From contig MWJO01000022.1 of assembly GCA_002027195.1 (NCBI GenBank), positions 1 to 64,000 on the forward strand: a stretch of DNA of 64,000 bases, in the 5' to 3' direction. Shown piece by piece: positions 26,937 to 36,722 of this stretch. How positions within the stretch are numbered: the first letter of the stretch is position 1; each line of letters opens with the position of its first letter. The notes beneath the pieces were generated by a model. That model made no database searches. It worked only from the letters and a program-made list of their open reading frames with translations, and was not told the origin of the DNA. The stretch comes from Streptomyces sp. GKU 895. Its GTDB lineage: Bacteria > Actinomycetota > Actinomycetes > Streptomycetales > Streptomycetaceae. Both the position numbers and the translations under genes were made by a program.

Positions 26937-29064
26937 ATGACGGCCGAGCTGGTGCGGGGGCAGAACCACCCGCTCTCCCAGGCCCGCCTCGAGATCCGGG
27001 TCTCGGCCGGCAAGCCGGTCGTGGCCGGCGCGACGCTCAGCGACGAGCACGGCAAGGTCCACGGCGTGGAGTGGGTGGCCCACCCGGGCGCTCCCACGCT
27101 GCCTGGCCTGGAGGTCTCCCGGCAGGCCGCCGCCGACCACCGTCTCGCGGTGGACCTCGGCGCCATGCCGGAGGCCGTGCACCGGATCAGCGTGCTGCTC
27201 GCCCTGCCCACCGGGGTGGGCGGGCCCGTCCCGGTTCGGCGGCCTCGCCGCTCCCTTCCTCGCGGTCACCGGCCTCGACGGCTCCGAGATCGCCAACTAC
27301 ACCATCACCGGCCTGGACGCCGAGTCCGCCGTCGTCGCCCTGGAGCTGTACCGCCGCCAGGGCGCCTGGAAGGTCCGCGCCGTCGGCCAGGGATACGCGG
27401 GGGGTCTCGCCGACCTCTTCGCCGACCAGGGTCTGCCCGAGGCCCACCAACTGGCCGCCGGCATCAACGACGCCGTGGCCCAGGGCCTCGCCCGCTCGGT
27501 GCAGGCACCCCGCACGACCGACGGCGACCGCACGCGGCACGCGTCGGCCCCGACCCTCGGCGCCGACCAGGGCGGCGCTGCGGCTCAGGGCGCCGTACCG
27601 CCGTCCCCGCCCGTGTCGCCGTACGGCACGCAGACGCCGGGCACACCTGGCCAGCCGTCCTCGCCCTACGGCACCCCGGCCCCAGGTCAGCCGGCTTCCC
27701 CCTATGGCACGCCACCGCCCGGTCAGCCCTCGTCGCCTTACGCGGCCCAGCCGCCCGGCACCCCCGGACAACCGCCGGCCTCGCCCTACGACCCCCCGGC
27801 CGCCCCGGACCCGTCCGCCGCCCGCAGCCCGGCTCCACCACCGGCGGCTCCGTCGACTACAGCCACCCGCGCCGCCACGACCACGGCCCGCCGCCACCTC
27901 CGCCGACGCGCCCCGGCCCAGCCCGGACAGCCCGCGCAGCCCGTCGCCGGGGACGCGACCGGCTGGTCCATGGACGAGCGGCTCTACAACCAGGTGTGGG
28001 GCATGTTCGAGGACCTGGCCCGCACCATGGCCGCGTACCGCAGCGCCGTCGACTTCGCCGACTCGCGCATGGAGAAGGAGCTCGACCAGGCCCTGTCCGA
28101 CCCGCGCAGCCGGATCGGCGGTCAGAGCGACGCCGCGCGCGAGGCGGCCCGCGCCAAGCACACCCAGCTCGTCGACCAGGCCCGTACCGCCCTGGACCGG
28201 GACCTCGCCCAGCTCGCCGCCGAGGCCGACGTCGTCGAGCCCGCGCTGCCCGCGGCCTACGCCCGCTGGGACAACCCCGTCTGGCACGGCTACCGCGTGC
28301 CGATGGAGATCCCCATGGCCCTGCGCCTGGGCGACCTGCACCTTCCCGAGGCCCCGCAGCTGCGCATCCCGATGCTGGTCAGGCTGCCGCTGGAGCGCGG
28401 GCTGTGGATCGACAGCGGACGGGCCGACTCCCTCGACGGCTCCTTCACCGACTCCCATGAGCTCAAGCGCCTGGCGATGGAGTCGGCGGTGGCGCACGCG
28501 GCCCGGCTGCTCGCCGTCTATCCGACGGGCGAGTTCACCGTGCACGTCATCGACCCGGCGGGCTCCGGAGGCCAGGCGCTCGTCCCGCTGGTGCAGACCG
28601 GTGTGCTCGCCGGCCCGCCGGCTCTCGGTGCGGCCGGTGTCGCCGATGTTCTGGCCCGGCTCACAGAGCGCGTCGACCTGGTGCAGATGGCGGTGCGCGG
28701 AGGGGCGCCCGACGCGCTCCCGCCGGGCTTCGACACCTCCGAGCAGCTGCTGATCGTCAACGACTTCCCGCACGGCTTCGACGACCGCGCCGTGACCCAG
28801 CTGCGCTACCTCGCCGACGAGGGCCCGGCGGTCGGCGTCCATCTGATGATGGTCGCGGACCGCGAGGAGGCCGCCGCGTACGGCCCGTTGCTCGACCCGC
28901 TGTGGCGTTCGCTGCTGCGACTGAGCCCGGTGCCCGACGACCATCTCGCCGACCCGTGGGTGGGGCACGCCTGGACGTACGAGCCCGCGCTCGTGCCGCA
29001 GGGCAGCCAGGTGCTCCAGCAGGTGCTCAATCAGGTGGCCGCCGCCCGTACCAAGTACACGTAA
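26937..29064 (+). CDS. TerD-domain protein with proline-rich linker and large C-terminal domain, three frameshifts
   Basis: About 708 residues. Residues 1-180 form a TerD domain (VEWVAHPGAPTLPGLEVSRQ, TGLDGSEIANYTITGLDAES). A Pro/Gly/Tyr repeat linker of SPYGTPAPGQPA-type units follows (about 27600-27800). The 360-residue C-terminus contains WSMDERLYNQVWGMFEDLAR and a segment ending DDHLADPWVGHAWTYEP that resembles the tail seen in FtsK-like actinobacterial proteins; I do not assign a function. Reading frames switch near 27230 (extra base), 27835 and 27915 (a compensating pair). The start has a GGGGGACGAAGG site. Confidence 0.7.
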
Positions 29065-29139
29065 AGCTGCCTGACCAGCTATTTTGACCTTTCTTTTGCC
29101 AATCGCTTTACCTTTCCTTGGTGATTGGGGTACCGTTTT
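29065..29139 (+). promoter_or_regulatory. putative promoter upstream of the terC riboswitch
   Basis: The segment is unusually AT-rich for this genome. TTTACC and TACCGT are separated by 18 bases and precede the riboswitch aptamer, consistent with a housekeeping sigma-factor promoter for the leader. Confidence 0.35.
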
Positions 29140-29265
29140 CCTCACGGAGGGGAGTACTCCCTGTCGATGCGGCGTACCCGTCAATACGGAACAGATCCCC
29201 TGGATCTGCTCCCGGGGCGTCGGCCCACCTTGGGTGGAAGAGACCTCCGGCAGCGCGACGACGCT
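29140..29265 (+). ncRNA. yybP-ykoY manganese riboswitch
   Basis: The leader contains GGAGGGGAGTA with the nearby CTCCC, and further on GGTGGAAGAGACCTCCGGC with the invariant GAGACC loop of the yybP-ykoY element. These are the two sequence landmarks of the Mn2+-sensing aptamer. It sits 34-160 bases before terC, the usual target family. It is likely to couple terC expression to manganese level; an expression platform hairpin overlaps the CCGGAGG ribosome-site region. Confidence 0.75.
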
Positions 29266-29298
29266 GGTTATTTGCCGTTACGTAATGCCGGAGGATCA

Positions 29299-30300
29299 GT
29301 GGATGTTTCCGTGACCCTGTGGGTCCTGACCATCGTGGGCCTCGCCGCCCTCATCGCGGTCGACTTCTTCATCGGCCGCAAGCCGCACGACGTCTCCATC
29401 AAGGAAGCCGGAATCTGGACGGTCGTCTGGATCGCCCTGGCCGGCCTCTTCGGCCTCGGCCTGCTGATCTTCGGCGGCGGCCAGGCCGGCGGAGAGTTCT
29501 TCGCGGGCTTCATCACCGAGAAGTCGCTGAGCGTCGACAACCTCTTCGTCTTCGTCCTGATCATGGCGAAGTTCTCGGTGCCCTCGCAGTACCAGCAGCG
29601 CGTGCTCCTCGTCGGTGTGCTCATAGCCCTGGTCCTGCGGGCGATCTTCATCGCCGCGGGCGCCGCCATCCTCGCCAGCTTCGCGTGGGTCTTCTACCTC
29701 TTCGGCGCCTTCCTGATCTGGACCGCCTGGAAGCTCATCCAGGAGGCCCGGGCCGACGAGGAGGACGAGGAGTTCGAGGAGAACAAGCTCCTCAAGGCCG
29801 CCGAGCGCCGCTTCGGTGTCGCCGACCGCTACCACGGCACCAAGCTGTGGATCGAGCAGAACGGCAAGCGGGTCATGACCCCGATGCTGGTCGTGATGCT
29901 CGCGATCGGCACCACCGACGTGCTCTTCGCCCTCGACTCCATCCCCGCGATCTTCGGCCTGACCCAGGACCCGTACATCGTCTTCACCGCCAACGCGTTC
30001 GCCCTGATGGGCCTGCGCCAGCTGTACTTCCTCATCGGCGGCCTGCTGAAGAAGCTGGTCCACCTCAGCTACGGCCTGTCGATCATCCTCGGCTTCATCG
30101 GCGTCAAGCTGGTCCTGCACGCACTGCACGAGTCCGGGGTCCATGTCCCCGAGATCAGCATCCCGGTCTCCCTCGGCGTGATCTGCGGTGTCCTCGTCGT
30201 CACCACGATCACCAGCCTCCGCGCCTCCAAGAAGCAGGCGGCGGCCGAGGCGGCGCAGACGCGGAGCGATGGCGCTCCGAAGGACAGCATCGACGTCTGA
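29299..30300 (+). CDS. terC: TerC family integral membrane protein (Mn2+ exporter-like)
   Basis: A 333-residue TerC/Alx-type protein with nine predicted membrane helices. The signature ITEKSLSVDNLFVFVLIM and the second acidic helix ALDSIPAIFGLTQDPYIVF both carry the conserved Asp residues. Such proteins mediate metal efflux, manganese in characterised cases. A long acidic cytoplasmic loop (ADEEDEEFEENK) follows the first half. GTG 29299 is preceded by GGAGG, and the riboswitch lies in its leader. A perfect 14-bp terminator hairpin follows. Confidence 0.9.
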   Translation: MDVSVTLWVLTIVGLAALIAVDFFIGRKPHDVSIKEAGIWTVVWIALAGLFGLGLLIFGGGQAGGEFFAGFITEKSLSVDNLFVFVLIMAKFSVPSQYQQRVLLVGVLIALVLRAIFIAAGAAILASFAWVFYLFGAFLIWTAWKLIQEARADEEDEEFEENKLLKAAERRFGVADRYHGTKLWIEQNGKRVMTPMLVVMLAIGTTDVLFALDSIPAIFGLTQDPYIVFTANAFALMGLRQLYFLIGGLLKKLVHLSYGLSIILGFIGVKLVLHALHESGVHVPEISIPVSLGVICGVLVVTTITSLRASKKQAAAEAAQTRSDGAPKDSIDV

Positions 30301-30323
30301 CCACGTCGGACGTAGGAACAACC

Positions 30324-30372
30324 AGCACCGGGAGCGGCGTACGGCCGATTGCCGCTCACCGCTCCCGGTGCT
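30324..30372 (+). terminator. rho-independent terminator of terC
   Basis: AGCACCGGGAGCGG (30324-30337) pairs perfectly with CCGCTCCCGGTGCT (30359-30372), followed by TTGCTTTGTTC. Confidence 0.8.
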
Positions 30373-30428
30373 TGCTTTGTTCTGAGCGCGTTCCCCGCTC
30401 GGGGACGCCCCGGCCGACGGAGGCAGCC

Positions 30429-30731
30429 ATGAAGTTCGTGCAGATCATCGACTTCGAAACAGAGCGCTTCGACGAGATGGAGCAGCTGATGGAAGGCGCC
30501 AGGCAGCGCATGGAGGGCCAGGAAGGCGGCCCCACCCACAGCATCCTGCTGAAGGACCGCGACACGCCCGGACGCTACCTCGCCGTGATCGAGTTCGAGT
30601 CCTACGAGGAGGCCATGCGCAACAGCGAACGCCCCGAGACGAGCAAGATGGCCGAACAGATGGGCGAGTTGTGTACCCGGGCGCCACGCTTCGTCAACTG
30701 CGACCTGTTGGAGTCGCGCGAGCTGAAGTAG
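30429..30731 (+). CDS. small conserved hypothetical, ABM/dimeric alpha-beta barrel-like
   Basis: A 100-residue protein starting MKFVQIIDFETERFDEM. The pattern of a first strand, two helices with basic and acidic residues, then YLAVIEFESYEEAMRNS and a C-terminal FVNCDLLESREL suggests a dimeric alpha-beta barrel (antibiotic biosynthesis monooxygenase-like or DUF-type). No catalytic residue is certain. The start has a GGAGG ribosome site and the gene is flanked by terminators on both sides, so it is monocistronic. Confidence 0.75.
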   Translation: MKFVQIIDFETERFDEMEQLMEGARQRMEGQEGGPTHSILLKDRDTPGRYLAVIEFESYEEAMRNSERPETSKMAEQMGELCTRAPRFVNCDLLESRELK

Positions 30732-30745
30732 CCCGAACCGCCGAA

Positions 30746-30778
30746 GGAGGCCCCGCGGCACCGAAATGCGGGGCCTCC
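30746..30778 (+). terminator. terminator after the small barrel-like gene
   Basis: GGAGGCCCCGC (30746-30756) and GCGGGGCCTCC (30768-30778) form a perfect 11-bp stem. Confidence 0.75.
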
Positions 30779-30800
30779 GTACCTTTGGGAGGATCCCTGC

Positions 30801-31901
30801 ATGATCGTTCGGCTCAGGTCGCTCACCACCCAGTGGACGTTCCTCGTGCCGGTGCTCGCGGTCGTCCTCCTGGCATTCACCTGGGGACGCGACCTGCCGG
30901 GCGCGGTCGTGGCCTTGGTGACGCTGGTCCTCGCGGGGGCGGTCCTGGCCGCCGTGCATCATGCCGAGGTCGTCGCCCACCGGGTCGGCGAACCCTTCGG
31001 CTCGCTCGTCCTGGCCGTCGCCGTCACGATCATCGAGGTCGCGCTGATCGTCACCCTCATGGCCGACGGCGGCGACAAGAGCTCGACCCTCGCCCGGGAC
31101 ACGGTCTTCGCGGCTGTCATGATCACCTGCAACGGCATCGTCGGCCTCTGCCTCCTGGTCGCCTCGCTGCGCCACGGCCTCGCGGTCTTCAACCCCGAGG
31201 GCACCGGCGCCGCCCTCGCGACCGTCGCCACCCTGGCCACCCTCAGCCTGGTGCTGCCGACGTTCACCACGAGCAAGCCGGGCCCGGAGTTCTCCGGCGT
31301 CCAGCTGACCTTCGCGGCGCTGTCCTCGCTGGTCCTGTACGGCCTGTTCGTCGCGACCCAGACCGTACGGCACCGCGACTACTTCCTCCCCATCACCCGC
31401 CAGGGCGAGGTCATCACCGCCGACGACCACGCCGACGCGCCCTCCGCGCGCACCGCCCTGATCAGCCTGGCTCTGCTCGGCCTCGCCCTGATAGGCGTCG
31501 TAGGACTGGCCAAGGGCGTGTCGCCCACCATCGAGTCCGGCGTCGAGGCCGCCGGACTGCCGCATGCCGTCGTCGGCGTGATCATCGCCCTGCTGGTGCT
31601 GCTGCCCGAGACCATCGCCGCGCTGCGCTCGGCTCGCCGCGACCGCGTTCAGACCAGCCTCAACCTCGCGCTCGGTTCGGCGATGGCCAGCATCGGCCTG
31701 ACCATCCCCGCGGTCGCGCTGGCCTCCGTCTGGCTCTCCGGCCCCCTCGTCCTCGGCCTCGGCGCCACCCACATGGTGCTGCTCGCCCTCACGGTGGTCG
31801 TGAGCTCCCTTACCGTGGTGCCGGGTCGGGCCACCCCGCTCCAGGGCGGCGTCCACCTGGTGCTGTTCGCGGCGTATCTGGAGCTGGCGATCAACCCGTA
31901 G
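30801..31901 (+). CDS. calcium/sodium:proton antiporter ChaA family
   Basis: A 366-residue protein with about eleven membrane helices in two pseudo-repeats. Each carries the acidic core motif: GEPFGSLVLAVAVTIIEVALI in the first half and LPETIAALRSARRDRVQTSL with NLALGSAMASIGLTIP in the second, as in CaCA exchangers. It probably exports Ca2+, Na+ or K+ for H+. The start ATG has a GGGAGG site and lies just after the terminator. The 96 bases to the convergent MFS gene contain a 32-bp tandem repeat. Confidence 0.88.
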   Translation: MIVRLRSLTTQWTFLVPVLAVVLLAFTWGRDLPGAVVALVTLVLAGAVLAAVHHAEVVAHRVGEPFGSLVLAVAVTIIEVALIVTLMADGGDKSSTLARDTVFAAVMITCNGIVGLCLLVASLRHGLAVFNPEGTGAALATVATLATLSLVLPTFTTSKPGPEFSGVQLTFAALSSLVLYGLFVATQTVRHRDYFLPITRQGEVITADDHADAPSARTALISLALLGLALIGVVGLAKGVSPTIESGVEAAGLPHAVVGVIIALLVLLPETIAALRSARRDRVQTSLNLALGSAMASIGLTIPAVALASVWLSGPLVLGLGATHMVLLALTVVVSSLTVVPGRATPLQGGVHLVLFAAYLELAINP

Positions 31902-31906
31902 GCCGC

Positions 31907-31990
31907 CCGCCCGCAGCTCCGCCCCTGGGCTGCTCCGCCCGTCCGCAGCTCCGCCCATGCGCTGCTCCGCCCGCCCGCAGCTCCGCCCGT
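31907..31990. repeat. 32-bp tandem repeat between convergent genes
   Basis: CCGCAGCTCCGCCC recurs at 31911, 31943 and 31975, an exact 32-bp period, with CTGCTCCGCCC between copies. It fills nearly all of the gap between the antiporter and MFS stop codons. Confidence 0.7.
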
Positions 31991-31997
31991 CCCCAGC

Positions 31998-33313
31998 TCA
32001 GTCCAGAGCAGGCTCCGCCGCGCCCGTCACCGCCAGGGGCACCGGCCGTGTCTCCGGCAGCAGCGCGAAGCACCCCAGACTGAGCAGTGCGATCCCCGTG
32101 AGATACGCCCCCACTCCCCACGGCACCCGGCCCCCCTGTTCGGCCAGCGCCGTCGCCACGATCGGCGTGAGCGCGCCCCCGAGGACCCCGCCGAGGTTGT
32201 AGCCGACCGCGGCACCCGTGCAGCGCACCCGCGGCTCGTACAGCTCCGGCAGATACGCGGCGATCACCGCGAACATGGTGATGAACGCGAGCATCGCGCC
32301 GAGGAACCCCAGGAACATCAGCAGGGGTTCACCGGTCGAGAGCAGCGCGACCATGGGGAACATCCACAGGGCCGCCGTCCCGCAGCCGGCCAGGCACAAC
32401 GGCCGCCGCCCGTACCGGTCGCCGAGCAGTGCCACCACCGGTGTGAGCGAGCCCTTCACCAGGACCGCCGCCATGATGCAGGCCAGCATCACCGTACGGC
32501 TGACGCCCAGTCGTTCGGTGCCGTAGGCGAGGGACCAGGTCGTCACGGCGTAGAAGATCGCGTACCCGACCGCGAGCCCGCCGGCCGTCAGCAGGACCAG
32601 CCGCCAGTGGTCGCGCACGACCTCGGCGAGCGGCACGCGCGCGTGGTCGTCGAGTGCGAGGAAGGACGGACTCTCGGCGAGCGACGACCGCAGCCACAGG
32701 CCCGCCAGGGCCAGCACCCCCGCCGCCCAGAACGGCACCCGCCATCCCCATGACGCGAACTGCGCCTCGGTCAGGGTCGCCGACAGCGCCAGCATCACGC
32801 CGTTGGCGAGCAGGAAGCCCAGCGCGGGCCCGACCTGCGGAAAGCTCGACCACAGCCCGCGCCGCCCGGCCGGCGCGTGCTCCGCCGTCAGCAGCACCGC
32901 CCCGCCCCACTCCCCGCCGAGCCCCAGCCCCTGGACGGAACCGGAGCACGAGCAGCAGCAGGGGAGCGGCCACCCCGATCGAGCCGTACGTCGGCACACA
33001 GCCGACCGCCACGGTGGCGCCGCCGGTCAGCAGCAGCGACAGCACGAGGACCGGTCGCCGCCCGTGCCGGTCCCCCGATGTGCCCGAACACCACCGACCC
33101 CAGCGGCCGGGCGACGAACCCCACCCCGAACGTGCCGAACGCGGCCAGCGTCCCGGCCAGGGGCGAGAAGGTCGGGAAGAACAGCGGTCCCAGGACCAGC
33201 GCCGCCGCGGTGCCGTAGACGAAGAAGTCGTAGAACTCGATGGCCGTCCCGGCGAGCGAGGCGGCCGCGAGCCGCAGCATGGAGGGCGCCCTTACGGTGC
33301 GTACGTCGTGCAT
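31998..33313 (-). CDS. MFS metabolite:H+ symporter, two frameshifts
   Basis: A 12-helix transporter of about 438 residues. It starts ATG 33313 and shows the N-terminal FYDFFVYG and GxxFFP pattern of the metabolite/H+ symporter branch, a signature after helix 2 ([20 protein letters not shown] once repaired), [14 protein letters not shown] and the C-terminal GDRYGRRP repeat. Frames switch near 33076 (five Gs where four fit) and 32944 (TTCCGT where TTCGT fits). Substrates of the family are small dicarboxylates, shikimate or similar; not resolved here. Confidence 0.8.
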
Positions 33314-33364
33314 GCCGCGTCAACTACCCACGGTGACCGCGGGTTACGGGGGCGTACGGGCGCT

Positions 33365-34411
33365 TCAGTAGGTGACCGTGATGCGCCGGGCGGGTCCGTC
33401 GACGCGGACGAGCCCGCCGTAGGGGATGACCAGTTGGGGGTCGGTGTGGCCGAAGTCGACGTCGAAGACGATCGTGGTGTCGGGAGCGTACGCCCGCATC
33501 GCGCGCAGGACGGCCTCGCGCTGCTCGGTGGCGTAACGGGCGGCCTCCTCGGGGCTGTTGGGCCGCTCGAACGACCAGGTCTTGGCGCGGCCCATCAGCA
33601 GCGCGGAGAAGCGCTGGAGCAGCCCGCGCTCGCCCATGTTGCGCAGGGTGCGGAAGACCTCCGCACTACTCGGCATGTCCTCGGAGGTCTCCAGGAGCAG
33701 CACACCGCCGTCGTACACGCTCAGGTCGCGGGAGATCTCGCGGTCGGCCATCAGCAGCCATCCCAGGATCTCCAGGCAGCCGCCCCAACTGCGGCCCTCG
33801 ATCACCCGGTCGGGGTTCACCCAGGTCCAGCCGTCTCCCGGCCTGGTCTCCGGCTCCGCGTCGAAGGTCGCCGGGTCGGCCCAGTCCCGGTTGACGTCGT
33901 TCCAGCGCTCGGCGGGCGTGAGCTCGTACTCGCCGGAGGTGAACAGGGCCGCCCGCAGGGACTCGGCGGTCAGCTCGTCCATGGCGACGGGCCGTCCGAG
34001 CTGCACCATCACGGTCGCGCCGTGGTAGCCGACGATGCCGGTGTTGCTCAGAAACGCCAGCAGGTTCGTGTTGTCGCTCATCCCGAAGAACGGCTTCGGG
34101 TTCGCGCGGATCAACTCCCGGTCCAGGAAAGGCAGTACGGTGATCTGGTCGTCGCCCCCGATCGAGGCCATGATCACCTTGATGTCCGGATCGGCGAAGG
34201 CGGCGTTGACATCGGCGGCCCGCTGCTGAGGGCTCGCCCCCATCGTGCGGGTCGTCGGGTACTCGACGGGTTCGAGGCCGAACTCCTTGCGCAGGCGCTC
34301 CAGGCCCAGTTCGAAGGGGCGTGGGAAGAGCCCGGGCAGCCCGGCGCCGGGGGAGATGACGGCTATGCGGTCGCCGGGGGACGGCTTGGGCGGGTACGAG
34401 ATCGTCGTCAT
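33365..34411 (-). CDS. LD-carboxypeptidase S66 / MccF-like peptidase
   Basis: A 348-residue serine peptidase. The nucleophile lies in GMSDNTNLL, with Ser after the Gly-Met, preceded by [18 protein letters not shown]. The C-terminal catalytic Glu and His are in [12 protein letters not shown] and [16 protein letters not shown]. Homologues cut muropeptide tails or detoxify microcin C-type aminoacyl nucleotides. It is 103 bases from the divergent aroQ and 51 bases from the MFS gene. Confidence 0.88.
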   Translation of the reverse strand: MTTISYPPKPSPGDRIAVISPGAGLPGLFPRPFELGLERLRKEFGLEPVEYPTTRTMGASPQQRAADVNAAFADPDIKVIMASIGGDDQITVLPFLDRELIRANPKPFFGMSDNTNLLAFLSNTGIVGYHGATVMVQLGRPVAMDELTAESLRAALFTSGEYELTPAERWNDVNRDWADPATFDAEPETRPGDGWTWVNPDRVIEGRSWGGCLEILGWLLMADREISRDLSVYDGGVLLLETSEDMPSSAEVFRTLRNMGERGLLQRFSALLMGRAKTWSFERPNSPEEAARYATEQREAVLRAMRAYAPDTTIVFDVDFGHTDPQLVIPYGGLVRVDGPARRITVTY

Positions 34412-34514
34412 TCAGGGAGGGTACGGGCCGCACCGCGTCCGGCGCACCGTGATAAACCGGGTCTGAGCAGCGGTCTTCAACCGACCGCCCACCCGTCACC
34501 GGACCGGAGGAACC

Positions 34515-34987
34515 GTGCCCCGCACCCTGGCCAACGCCCCGATCATGATCCTCAACGGCCCCAACCTGAACCTGCTCGGGCAGCGTCAGCCGGAGATCTA
34601 CGGCAAGGACACCCTGGCCGACGTCGAGGCCCTGTGCGCCAAGGCGGCGGCGCGCAGGGCGGCACGGTGGACTTCCGCCAGTCCAACCACGAGGGCGAAC
34701 TGGTCGACTGGATCCACGAGGCGCGGCTCAACCACTGCGGCATCGTCATCAACCCCGGCGCCTACTCGCACACCTCGGTCGCCATCCTGGACGCGCTCAA
34801 CACCTGTGACGGACTGCCGGTGTTGGAGGTCCACATCTCCAACATCCACCAGCGCGAGACCTTCCGGCACCACTCGTACGTCTCCCTGCGCGCCGACGGT
34901 GTCATCGCGGGCTGCGGGGTGCAGGGGTACGTGTTCGGGGTGGAGCGGGTCGCCGCCCTGGTGGGGGCGGCCCAGGCCGAGGCGTGA
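34515..34987 (+). CDS. aroQ: type II 3-dehydroquinate dehydratase, one frameshift
   Basis: About 157 residues, converting 3-dehydroquinate to 3-dehydroshikimate in the shikimate pathway. Visible are [16 protein letters not shown] with the catalytic Tyr, [12 protein letters not shown] with the general-base region, [11 protein letters not shown] and the closing FRHHSYVS. The frame changes near 34650: GCGGCGGCGCGCAG lacks one base of a longer repeat, after which [20 protein letters not shown] reads normally. The start is GTG with a GGAGG site. It is not clustered with other aro genes in this window. Confidence 0.88.
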
Positions 34988-35070
34988 GCCCCGGCCGCGG
35001 GGTGGCCGGGTAAGGACCGCACGCCATGGCGAGCGCCCCTTACGGCCGACGTACGCCAAGGCAGCGCCTT

Positions 35071-35829
35071 TTACAGCCGTCCCGCCTCCACGATCCGCCG
35101 CAGGAAGCGCCGCGTGCGCTCCTGCTGCGGATCGCCGAAGATCTGCTCGGCGCTTCCGCGCTCCAGCACGACCCCTCCGTCCAGAAAACAGACCTGGTCG
35201 GCGACGTCCCGCGCGAAGCCCATCTCGTGCGTGGCCAGCACCATGGTCATGCCGTCGCCCTTGAGGTCACGGACGACATTCAGCACCTCGCCCACCAGCT
35301 CCGGGTCGAGGGCGGCCGTGATCTCGTCGAGCAGCAGCAGCCGCGGCCGTACGGCGAGCGCGCGCACGATCGCCACGCGCTGCTGCTGGCCGCCGCTCAG
35401 CCGGTCCGGGTACTCGCCCGCCTTCCCGCCGAGCCCGAGCCGCTCCAGCAGCTCCCTGCCGCGCTCCTCGGCCTCCGCGCGGGACACCCTGTGCACCCGG
35501 CGCGGGGCGAGGGTGATGTTCTCCAGCACGGTCATGTGCGGGAAGAGGTTGTACGCCTGGAAGACCACGCCGATACGGCGGCGTACCGCGTCCTGGTCGA
35601 CGCGCGGGTCGGTGATCTCCTCGCCGTCCAGCCAGATCGCGCCGTCGTCGATCTCCTCCAGGAGGTTCGCGCAGCGCAGCAGCGTCGACTTGCCCGAGCC
35701 TGAGGCGCCGATCAGCGCGGTCACCGTGTGCGGGGCGACCTCCAGATCGACGTCCCGCAGCACGACCGAGCCGCCGAAGGTCTTGCGGACGGACTCCATC
35801 CGCAGCACCGGTGCGTCCGTGTCGCTCAT
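35071..35829 (-). CDS. polar amino-acid ABC transporter ATPase
   Basis: A 252-residue ATPase of the GlnQ/HisP class. Walker [15 protein letters not shown]-loop FQAYNLFPH, signature [11 protein letters not shown], Walker [15 protein letters not shown] and switch His THEMGFA are all present. It drives import of a polar amino acid with the permease and binding protein encoded just upstream. The start ATG overlaps the permease stop by four bases (ATGA), showing tight translational coupling. Bases 34988-35070 contain only a short AAGGC-AGC-GCCTT hairpin after the stop. Confidence 0.92.
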   Translation of the reverse strand: MSDTDAPVLRMESVRKTFGGSVVLRDVDLEVAPHTVTALIGASGSGKSTLLRCANLLEEIDDGAIWLDGEEITDPRVDQDAVRRRIGVVFQAYNLFPHMTVLENITLAPRRVHRVSRAEAEERGRELLERLGLGGKAGEYPDRLSGGQQQRVAIVRALAVRPRLLLLDEITAALDPELVGEVLNVVRDLKGDGMTMVLATHEMGFARDVADQVCFLDGGVVLERGSAEQIFGDPQQERTRRFLRRIVEAGRL

Positions 35830-36722
35830 GCGATCCCTCCCTGGGCCCGCCGCCGGTCCATCCGCGCCGTCACCCAGTCCGTGAAGCGGGTCATCGGGAT
35901 GGTCAGCGCCACGAACACCAGGCCCGCGACGATGTACGGCGTGTAGTTGAGGCTGCGGCCCACGATGATGTCGGCGGCCCGTACGGCGTCCACCGCGCCG
36001 CCGATCGACACGAGCCCGGTGTCCTTCTGCAGCGACACCAGGTCGTTGAGCAGCGGCGGCACCTGGCGTCGTACCGCCTGCGGCAGCACCACGTACCGCA
36101 GCGCCTGCCGGTTGGAGAGGCCGAGCGAGCGGGCCGCGGCGCGCTGCGAGGGGTGGATGGACTCGATGCCGGCGCGGAACACCTCGGCGACGTACGCCGA
36201 GTAGGTCAGCGTCAGTGCCGTGCCGCCCAGCCACACCGGGTCGACGGTCACGCCCTGGAGCCGCAGCGCGGGGACGCCCAGGACGACGATCATGAGGTTG
36301 ATGATGAGCGGGAGCCCGCGGAAGAAGTCCGTGTAGGCGGCGGCCAGGAACCGCAGCGGGAAGAACACCGGCCCGCGCAGCGTGCGGGCGACGGCGATGA
36401 GCATGCCGAGGACGAGCACGGCCACACCGCAGATCAGCAGCAGCCGGACGTTGAGCCAGAGCCCCTCGAGGACCTTGGGCAGCGCCTCGCGCGCGTACTG
36501 CCCGTTGAAGAAGGTCTCCTTGGTGCGCGGCCAGCCGGGCGCGTTGACGACCACCAGATACAGGACGACCGCCGTGGCGAGCGTCGAGACGGCGGCGATC
36601 GCCGTGGCGCGGCGGGAGCGGGCGCGCTTGTGGCGCTCGCGCTCCAGCCGCCGCGCGGAGGGCGTGTACGCGTCGACCGGGTCCGGCGTCTCCGCGCCGG
36701 ACTCGTCCTTCGTGAGCGTCAC
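35826..36722 (-). CDS. polar amino-acid ABC transporter permease
   Basis: A 298-residue membrane protein with a charged N-terminal extension (about 45 residues), five or six helices and the EAA loop typical of HisMQ-type permeases: IHPSQRAAARSLGLSNRQALRYVVLPQA. It forms the channel for the amino-acid importer, probably as a homodimer. GTG 36722 overlaps the binding-protein stop by four bases. An N-terminal TFFNGQY motif is common in glutamate-type permeases. Confidence 0.9.
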   Translation of the reverse strand: MTLTKDESGAETPDPVDAYTPSARRLERERHKRARSRRATAIAAVSTLATAVVLYLVVVNAPGWPRTKETFFNGQYAREALPKVLEGLWLNVRLLLICGVAVLVLGMLIAVARTLRGPVFFPLRFLAAAYTDFFRGLPLIINLMIVVLGVPALRLQGVTVDPVWLGGTALTLTYSAYVAEVFRAGIESIHPSQRAAARSLGLSNRQALRYVVLPQAVRRQVPPLLNDLVSLQKDTGLVSIGGAVDAVRAADIIVGRSLNYTPYIVAGLVFVALTIPMTRFTDWVTARMDRRRAQGGIA

